Notes under the pieces: generated by a model
Told to the model about the DNA's origin: nothing
The model's database searches: none
Seen by the model: only the letters and a program-made list of their open reading frames with translations
Origin: Paracoccaceae bacterium
Lineage (GTDB): Bacteria > Pseudomonadota > Alphaproteobacteria > Rhodobacterales > Rhodobacteraceae
DNA length: 15,624 nt
NCBI GenBank assembly: GCA_007123625.1
Contig: SKKS01000002.1
Coordinates: 1 to 15,624, forward strand
Direction: 5' to 3'
Shown: in pieces, positions 7,108-13,300 of the stretch
Layout of the letters: the number at the start of each line of letters is the position of its first letter
How positions within the stretch are numbered: the first letter of the stretch is position 1
Made by a program: the position numbers and the translations under genes

Positions 7108-7150
7108 GGGCATGTATCCGCCGGTCTGTCGGCCGCTGCCCTTTTTTTTT
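7108..7150 (+). terminator. Rho-independent terminator of the parAB operon
   Basis: The outer stem is GGGCA (7108-7112) with TGCCC (7137-7141). The inner stem is GCCG (7120-7123) with CGGC (7130-7133), looped by GTCTGT. Nine T residues follow at 7142-7150. The stem is interrupted, but the nine-T tract directly after it makes a good terminator. Confidence 0.75.
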
Positions 7151-7178
7151 GACACAAATTTGTGCGATCTGTTATTCC
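7149..7178 (+). promoter_or_regulatory. Candidate sigma-70-type promoter with overlapping palindrome
   Basis: TTGACA (7149-7154) is a perfect minus-35 box whose two Ts are the end of the terminator T tract. A weak extended minus-10, TG-T-TATTCC (TG at 7170-7171, hexamer 7173-7178), follows at 18-bp spacing. CACAAATTTGTG (7153-7164) is a perfect 12-bp palindrome starting inside the minus-35 box, so a repressor bound there would block polymerase. It would drive the dehydratase gene. Confidence 0.5.
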
Positions 7179-7272
7179 GGATATATGATTCATCGCATTG
7201 AGTTGTCTGATCGCCCTCAGGATCGCGCTTCGGACATTCTTTTCATGCCGGTCGACAGAGCAAGGCACCCGT

Positions 7273-9300
7273 GTGACATGGTATAACATTTTCGCCCCCC
7301 GCAGTTTCCAGCGTGCGCGGGTTCGGGTGCGCGCAGCCCTGGAGCTTCATGGCCTGAGCCGTGCGCACAAGCGGCTGTTGCTTCTCGGGACGGATTCGCT
7401 GCTCATTCTGGCTTGTCTGCCGCTGGCGGTTCTCTTCCACAGCGCCCCACCGGCAACGCTGCGCGAGCCGACCATCTGGGCCGCGGTCCTGACTGGCGTG
7501 CCGGTCAGTCTTTATGCCTTTCACTGGTTCGGGCTTTATCGCGTAGTGCTGCGCTATATCACGGGCACGACCATGCGCAGTGTCGCCGCCGGGGCGGGGC
7601 TTGGCGCGGCTGCCACGCTGGTGACGGCGCTTACCCTGGGCGCGCCATTGCCTGCGGGGCTGGCGCTGACCCATGCGATGCTGGTGCTGCTGGTTGCCGG
7701 AGGCGTTCGGTTCGGGGTCAGGACATTCATCCGCAAACCGGCATTGCGCGATGCCACTCCGGTGATCATCTATGGGGCGGGGCAGGCAGGCCAGCAGCTG
7801 GTCGCGGCGCTGAACCTGGGGCTTGAATACCAGCCCGTGGCCTTTATCGACGACGACGCGCGGCTGCACGGGGCAACCATCAACGGGGTGCGCGTGCATC
7901 CGGCCGCGGACATGCGCATGCTGGCCACGGGCTGGCACATCCGCGAGGTGCTGATGGCCATGCCCAGCCTGAACCGTTCGCGTCGGCGCCGGATCATCGC
8001 ACGGCTGGAAACTCTCGGCGTCGAGGTCAAGACCATCCCTGCCATGGGTGATCTGGTCTCGGGGCGGGCGCGGTTCACCGACCTGCGTCCTGTTACCCCC
8101 GAGGACATGCTGGGCCGCGATCCGGTGCCACCCCGGCCCGAGCTGATGCAGCGCAACATCACCGGCAAGGTGGTCATGGTGACCGGCGCCGGTGGCACCA
8201 TAGGCGCCGAGCTGTGCCGCCAGATCATGGCGCAGGGCCCGCGGCGTCTGGTCATGCTCGATGTCTGTGAATACGCGCTTTATACAATCACGACCGAATT
8301 GCGCGACAGCTTGGGCAATCGCGCGGAGCCGCAGCTTTGTCCGGTGCTGGGATCGGTCCAGAATCCGGCCCGGATGTGCGCGATCCTCGCCCAGCTCGAG
8401 GTGCAGACCGTCTATCATGCCGCCGCTTACAAGCATGTGAACATGGTCGAGGAGAATCTGATCGAAGGGATGCACAACAATGTTTTCGGCACCCGCGTCC
8501 TGGCCCGTGCCGCAGCCGAATGCGGCGTGGAGAATTTCACCCTCGTCTCGACCGACAAGACCGTGCGCCCGACCAACGTGATGGGCGCCACCAAGCGGCT
8601 GGCTGAACTTATCTGCCAGGCAGAGGCGCAGCGCGGGCATGGCTGTGTCTTCTCGATGGTGCGTTTCGGCAATGTGCTGGGGTCCTCGGGTTCGGTCATC
8701 CCGCGGTTTCGCGATCAGATCGAACGCGGCGGACCAGTGACCGTCACGCACCGCGACGTCACGCGCTATTTCATGACCATCCCCGAGGCTGCGCAGCTGG
8801 TTATCCAGGCGGGCGCGATGGCGCATGGCGGCGATGTCTTCGTGCTGGACATGGGCCGCCCCGTACGCATTCTCGACCTGGCGAAATCCATGATCCGGCT
8901 GCACGGGCTGGTGCCATATCTCATCGGCACCGAGGATGCAGACGAGACCGGCGACATCGCCATCGAGATCACGGGCCTCAAACCCGGCGAGAAGCTGCAC
9001 GAGGAGTTGCTGATCGCCGGAAACCCCGAAGGCACGGCGCATCCGCGGATCATGTCCGCCTCTGAAGTCGCGCTGTCGCCGGTCGAACTGGAAGCGCTGC
9101 TCGATGACATCTGGATCGCCTGCAAGGCGTTCGACCTGGCGGCCATCCACAGGCTTTTGCTGGAGGCGCCGCTGGATTACCGCCCGCAGACGCGCGACAT
9201 CCATGATATCATGTGGCAGCGCCCCGCGCCCTCCAAACCCGCTGTCCGGTTGCGGGTGGTCGATGCGCGTGCAGGCACGAGCGCATCAGTCGGGGGGTAG
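7273..9300 (+). CDS. Membrane-anchored NDP-sugar 4,6-dehydratase, CapD/WbpM/FlaA1 family (polysaccharide biosynthesis)
   Basis: This is a 675-residue protein that probably converts a UDP-HexNAc to its 4-keto-6-deoxy form for capsule, O-antigen or exopolysaccharide synthesis at the inner membrane. The N-terminal region has about four hydrophobic segments (about 35-57, 68-93, 103-123 and 129-150). A Rossmann-like CoA_binding_3 domain follows (VIIYGAGQAGQQLVAAL, 164-180). The catalytic short-chain dehydrogenase domain starts at the NAD-binding motif VTGAGGTIG (303-311). The large-family SMK triad is seen as S426 in STDK, and M437 with K441 in VMGATK. It ends with the usual GLKPGEKLHEELL stretch and a variable tail. 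Length fits the WbpM class (about 650-680). The start is GTG at 7273 because AAGG lies 7 bases upstream and the protein then begins MTWYNIF; an upstream TTG at 7198 is possible. It stands downstream of the parAB terminator, and parS site 2 follows it. The sugar substrate cannot be told. Confidence 0.92.
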   Translation: MTWYNIFAPRSFQRARVRVRAALELHGLSRAHKRLLLLGTDSLLILACLPLAVLFHSAPPATLREPTIWAAVLTGVPVSLYAFHWFGLYRVVLRYITGTTMRSVAAGAGLGAAATLVTALTLGAPLPAGLALTHAMLVLLVAGGVRFGVRTFIRKPALRDATPVIIYGAGQAGQQLVAALNLGLEYQPVAFIDDDARLHGATINGVRVHPAADMRMLATGWHIREVLMAMPSLNRSRRRRIIARLETLGVEVKTIPAMGDLVSGRARFTDLRPVTPEDMLGRDPVPPRPELMQRNITGKVVMVTGAGGTIGAELCRQIMAQGPRRLVMLDVCEYALYTITTELRDSLGNRAEPQLCPVLGSVQNPARMCAILAQLEVQTVYHAAAYKHVNMVEENLIEGMHNNVFGTRVLARAAAECGVENFTLVSTDKTVRPTNVMGATKRLAELICQAEAQRGHGCVFSMVRFGNVLGSSGSVIPRFRDQIERGGPVTVTHRDVTRYFMTIPEAAQLVIQAGAMAHGGDVFVLDMGRPVRILDLAKSMIRLHGLVPYLIGTEDADETGDIAIEITGLKPGEKLHEELLIAGNPEGTAHPRIMSASEVALSPVELEALLDDIWIACKAFDLAAIHRLLLEAPLDYRPQTRDIHDIMWQRPAPSKPAVRLRVVDARAGTSASVGG

Positions 9301-9374
9301 GGCCATTGCTCCGGCCTGGGATTTCCACAAAAATTCACGGAAAGCATAATATTACCAATGTGTTGATGAAAATC

Positions 9375-9392
9375 TGTTTCGCGCGCGAAACC
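9375..9392. promoter_or_regulatory. parS: parS-like centromere site 2
   Basis: TGTTTCGCGCGCGAAACC matches 17 of 18 bases of the palindrome at 5684-5701 and keeps the full 16-bp symmetric core GTTTCGCGCGCGAAAC. It lies 75 bp after the dehydratase stop and about 3.7 kb from site 1. An exact 16-bp recurrence in two intergenic regions is unlikely by chance. It may also influence transcription of the methyltransferase gene, whose candidate promoter starts 38 bp downstream. Confidence 0.75.
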
Positions 9393-9429
9393 GGAATCGG
9401 GCCTGCGCCCGCCGGTCCTGCCCTGTGTG

Positions 9430-9458
9430 TTGACACTTCCCGGGTTGCGCCATAGCGT
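9430..9458 (+). promoter_or_regulatory. Candidate promoter of the methyltransferase gene
   Basis: TTGACA (9430-9435) is a perfect minus-35 hexamer. TAGCGT (9453-9458) is a poor minus-10 at the standard 17-bp spacing. The methyltransferase ATG is 50 bp further on. No terminator for the dehydratase was seen, so read-through from it is also possible. Confidence 0.45.
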
Positions 9459-9507
9459 CCCGGCAGTTTTTGCCTGATCCATCCAGATTCATCCAGACGG
9501 AAAAGAA

Positions 9508-10206
9508 ATGCAGTGTAACATCTGCGGTGGCGACACCTTCGCAACCCTCAAGGACCGCGGCGCGGTTCGGTGCAACACCTGCATGTCGCTGGAACGGACA
9601 CGGATGCTCTGGATGCATATCGAGCGGCTTGGGGTCCGGCGCGGCTGGAAGGTTCTGCACCTTGCCCCGGAGCGCGGCATCTACACCCGGCTGCTGCATA
9701 TGCTGGACCCGAAGGATTACACCGTCGCCGATTTCGTTCCCGCCGACTATCCCTTCGTGCGCGACTGCGTCCAGATCGACCTGACCGCCATGGAGGACTG
9801 GCCGTCAAACAAGTTCGACCTGATCGTGCATTCCCATGTGATCGAGCATATCCCGGCCACGCTGGCCTATCCGATCTTTCACCTGCACCGGATGCTGAAA
9901 CGCCGCGGGACGCATCTGTGTGTCATTCCCTTCCTGCCGGGCGCGTATGACGAATGTTTCGCGCAGATCGGTCCCGGGGAAAGGGTCCGCAGGTTCGGCC
10001 AGGACGATCATGTGCGCCGTTTGGGCACGGATGACCTGCAGGCGCATCTGGGCCGCATACTCGACCTGCCCGAAATGCCAGACGCGCGCGCGCTGTTCGG
10101 CGAAGAGGCGCTGCGCGCGGCCAATATCCCGGAAAGCAACTGGACCGGCTATCACATCGGCACGGTTCTGGCCCTGCGCAAGCAAGACTACAAGCTGACC
10201 TTCTGA
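9508..10206 (+). CDS. Zinc-ribbon class I SAM-dependent methyltransferase
   Basis: This 232-residue protein starts with a CxxC...CxxC zinc-ribbon-like motif (C3, C6, C22, C25) and continues into a class I SAM-dependent methyltransferase fold. Motif I is degenerate: WKVLHLAPERGIYTRLL (47-63), where HLAPERG replaces the usual D/E-x-G-x-G-x-G. An acidic position falls at VADFVPADY (73-81), then DLTAMEDWPSNKFDLIVHSH (91-110) with VIEHIP (111-116), the familiar D-hxxxx-h-EH signature of Methyltransf_11-type enzymes. The C-terminal half (LPGAYDECFAQIGPGERV, then FGQDDHVRRLGTDDL) resembles methyltransferases encoded near polysaccharide and glycosyltransferase genes. GGAAAAG lies just before the ATG. 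A role in methylating a sugar or glycan precursor fits the neighbouring dehydratase but is inferred; the substrate is unknown. Confidence 0.8.
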   Translation: MQCNICGGDTFATLKDRGAVRCNTCMSLERTRMLWMHIERLGVRRGWKVLHLAPERGIYTRLLHMLDPKDYTVADFVPADYPFVRDCVQIDLTAMEDWPSNKFDLIVHSHVIEHIPATLAYPIFHLHRMLKRRGTHLCVIPFLPGAYDECFAQIGPGERVRRFGQDDHVRRLGTDDLQAHLGRILDLPEMPDARALFGEEALRAANIPESNWTGYHIGTVLALRKQDYKLTF

Positions 10207-10233
10207 CCCCGCCCGCAGATCCTTCGGGAATGA

Positions 10234-10254
10234 CCCGCGCGCGCGGGAGCGCTC
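10234..10254. other. GC palindrome CCCGCGCGCGCGGG joined to GAGCGCTC
   Basis: A perfect 14-bp palindrome (10234-10247) shares its last G with a perfect 8-bp palindrome GAGCGCTC (10247-10254), 27 bp after the methyltransferase stop. It could be a transcription-terminating hairpin, but no T tract follows. The remainder up to 10383 holds only CTGA-TTTT-TCAG (10308-10319) and no clear promoter. Confidence 0.45.
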
Positions 10255-10372
10255 CTGATTGAGCGAATCGAAAAAACATGCAACGGTCGCGTATGGTTTC
10301 AGGGGCCTGATTTTTCAGATGGTTAAAGGTGGGCAGCAGGTCTGCGGCCTATCATGCGCTCCCATGACAGAC

Positions 10373-10378
10373 AGGAGG
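10373..10378 (+). promoter_or_regulatory. Strong ribosome-binding site AGGAGG
   Basis: AGGAGG lies 5 bases before the ATG at 10384. It decides the start of the giant protein in favour of 10384 over an in-frame ATG at 10354, which has no comparable site. Confidence 0.8.
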
Positions 10379-10383
10379 CGGAT

Positions 10384-13300
10384 ATGGCGATTTCCAGAAC
10401 CGGTGCGTTCTTTGAGGACGGCACGTCCTTCTTCTACGGGTTTTCCGACGAAAGCGGTCGGCTTGAGATCTCGAACGGGCATGTGCTGTCGCTCGAATCG
10501 CAGACCGGAATCGGGCCGTTCCTGTCGGCGGGACGGGTCGGGTCCGGCACCGCAAATCCGGCCGCCCTGGGCGAGATCATCGTCCGCGGCACGGGCAGCG
10601 TGCTCGAGGTGCTCTCGGCCGGGTCGCCGACGGATGGCGCCCGCATCACCATCGCGCGCGGCGAGGATACGCGCGGGTTGATGCAGGTCCTCGATGGCGC
10701 CACCTTCCGCATGGAAGACGCGTTCGGCGCGGATAATTCCGTCAACACGGGTGGCGGCGAGGGCGGCGCAATCGGCCGCGGGAATGGTGCCGAAGGCACG
10801 CTGGAAGTGCGCGCGGGCGAATTCCGCATGGCCGGGACCGGGTCCAACCTGTCTGTAGGCCGCGAGGTCGGCACCGGCACGCTGCGCGTTACGGACGGGT
10901 CGGGTTTCGTGATGGAAACCACTTCGGCGGGGGCGGATGATTTCACCCATCTGCGCATCGGCAACAATGACGGCACCGGGACGGCGCAGATCACGGACTC
11001 CTTCGCGTTGGTGCAGGCGGGGCTGAACGCGGGCGGGGCTGTCGATGTAGGCCGCCAGGGCGGCACCGGCAGCCTGGAGATCAGCGGCAGCACTGATTCC
11101 CCCAACCGCGACGGGCTGTTTCTGGTGGGCAATGCCTATTCGCCCTTTGTCGAATTGCGCGTGGGCCATCAGGACGGCACCGGCGCCGTGACCATGAACG
11201 GCGGGTCGCTGGCGTTGGTCAACAGCGGCGTCGAGGTGCTGCGCGAAGGCGGCGTCACGCCCTGGACCGGGCCGGGCGAAAAGGGCGGCTCGGCCCGGCT
11301 TTCGGTCGGACGCGCGGACGGCACCGGCAGCCTGGACGCCGAAGGCGGCGCAATCTTCGTGGGCGGGCGCGAGGGTGCCGAACTGGCTCTGGGCGTGGAT
11401 GGCGGTGCCGGCCAGATGCGGCTGGACGGCGCTGCGATGACCCTGCGCAGCTTTACCCGCGATGCCGGGATGATGATCGGCGAATGGCAGAACGGCGAGG
11501 CCGAAGGCACGCTTCTGCTGGAGAACGGCGCGAACCTGCGGGCGGAAGGGCACCGCAGCGCCTTTGCCAGTGTTGGTCGCTGGGAAGGCAATGACGGCAC
11601 GCTGCGCGTCGAAAGCGGCAGCACCCTTGCCCTGATCGCCGATGCGCACAGCGCCGACCTGAACATCGGGCGCAACGGCGCCACCGGGGCGGTCCATCTG
11701 ACCGAAAGCACGCTGGAGATGGCCGCGCCCATGCGCGCCGACGATGGCACTCCGCTGGAGGATACCTTTGCCTGGGTGCTGGTGGGCACCGAAGCCGGCA
11801 CCGGCAGCCTGGTGTTTGACAATGCCGAGGCCAGCATCACCGCAGGCCAGGGCGCGGGCTTTCGCATCGGCACCCGCTGGACCGATACCGAAGACAACAC
11901 CGGCACCGGCAGCGTGGTCTTGCAGAACGGGGCCGTGGTCTATGCCGAGGCCCTGCTGGAAGACACGAATTTCTGGGTCGGCGGCGGCGACGGCTCCGTG
12001 GGCGAGGCGCGCATCCTTTCGGGCTCGATCCTGGATCTGAGCGGCAATGGCTGGGTGCCGGTGGGTTATGCGAGCCCCGGCCTGACCCCCGGCGGCACGG
12101 GGTTGCTGGAAATCGCGGGCGCGGGGTCACTGCTGATCGGGGCGCGGTCGATGATGGTCGGCGGGCGCGGGTCCGAAGGCATGGTCCAGATCAGCGACGG
12201 CGCGCGCGCGCTGATCGGTGGGCTGAATGTTGATCGTAATGTGTTCGTCGATTTCGGCTGGCGCGCGGGCAGCCGGGGCGAACTGGTCATGGCCAATGCG
12301 CTGATGTCGGTGCAGGCGGGCACTGCAGAGAATGCAGGCCAGCCCGAAACGGGCGCGGGTGTCAATTTCGGCGTAGAAGGCGCCACCGGTCTTGCAACCA
12401 TCACCGGCGCGCGCGCCACCGACCCGGATGCGCCCCACGGGCTGATCGTGCTGGGCAATGCCGAAAGCGATTACGCCTTTATCGATATCGGGCGGTCCGA
12501 GGGCAGCGACGGCAATGTCCATGTACGCGGCGCCTTCTTCGGCGCGCAGAATGACGGCACCACATTCGGCGCCGATGGTCCGATCGATCTGGACGGCGAT
12601 GGCGGCTATGCAGGGGTCCGGATCGGGCGCGAAGGGGGCACGGGCTTGCTCGATATCGGCGGCAATGCAGAGCTGTTTGCCATTTCAGGGGCCGATGACA
12701 GTGCGGAAATCCTGGTGGGCCGGGGCGATGGTGCCGCGGGTGTGCTGACTGTCTCGGACAACACGCAAGTGGATATCATCGCGCGCCAGTTCGATGCCTG
12801 GCTGCTGGCGGGCACCGAAGGCGGGGCCAGCGGCACGGTCACCATCGCCGACAGTTCGGTGCTGATCGATGCCGCGCGCAATGGCGGTATCCGGCTGGGC
12901 ACCAGCTGGTTCGACACCCCCGATCAGACCGGCACGGGGCGGCTGCTGCTGGAGGACGGCGCCGATGTGACCATCCGCGCGCAGGGGAACGGCGCCCATT
13001 TCTTCGTGGGCGGCGGCGCGGGTTCCTCCGCACGGGCGGATCTTCGCAGTTCCAGCGTCACCCTGGAAGGCGATGCACACCGGCTGGTGATCGTCGGCGG
13101 CACCCCGGCCTTCACCCCCGGCACCGGCGGCGAGGGGGAGCTGTGGCTGATCGGAGCAAACGCCCGGCTGGACGGTGCGCGCGACATTCTGGTGGGCACC
13201 AACGCCGGCACCGGGCGGTTGGAGCTACGCGACGGCGCGCAGATCGCGCTGGAGGACGCAGGCGGCGGACGGGACGGGCAGGTGGTGCTTGGTGCCGGGG

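Larger units (their letters stand above)
6964..7272. other. 309-bp intergenic region: parAB terminator and dehydratase promoter/leader
   Basis: From parB to the next gene there is no coding signal. The first 140 bp are GC-rich and otherwise featureless. The region then contains the terminator (7108-7150), a candidate promoter with a palindromic operator (7149-7178) and a leader of about 90 bases. The frame of the following gene stays open back to a TTG at 7198, but that extension has no ribosome-binding site. Confidence 0.6.

Noticed and set aside
7198..7272. Upstream TTG start adding 25 residues to the dehydratase
   Set aside because: No ribosome-binding site precedes it, while GTG at 7273 has AAGG at good spacing.
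7243..9204. A 653-codon minus-strand open frame
   Set aside because: It is fully antisense to the dehydratase, whose motifs are unmistakable. The His/Arg/Gln-rich translation is typical of the complement of GC-rich coding DNA.
9955..9971. TGTTTCGCGC inside the methyltransferase gene as a third parS
   Set aside because: Only the left half and part of the core match; the right arm is absent and the site is within coding sequence.
10315..11697. A 460-codon minus-strand open frame, and similar ones up to 15615
   Set aside because: They are antisense to the giant repeat protein; the apparent regularity mirrors its GR-x-DGTG repeats.
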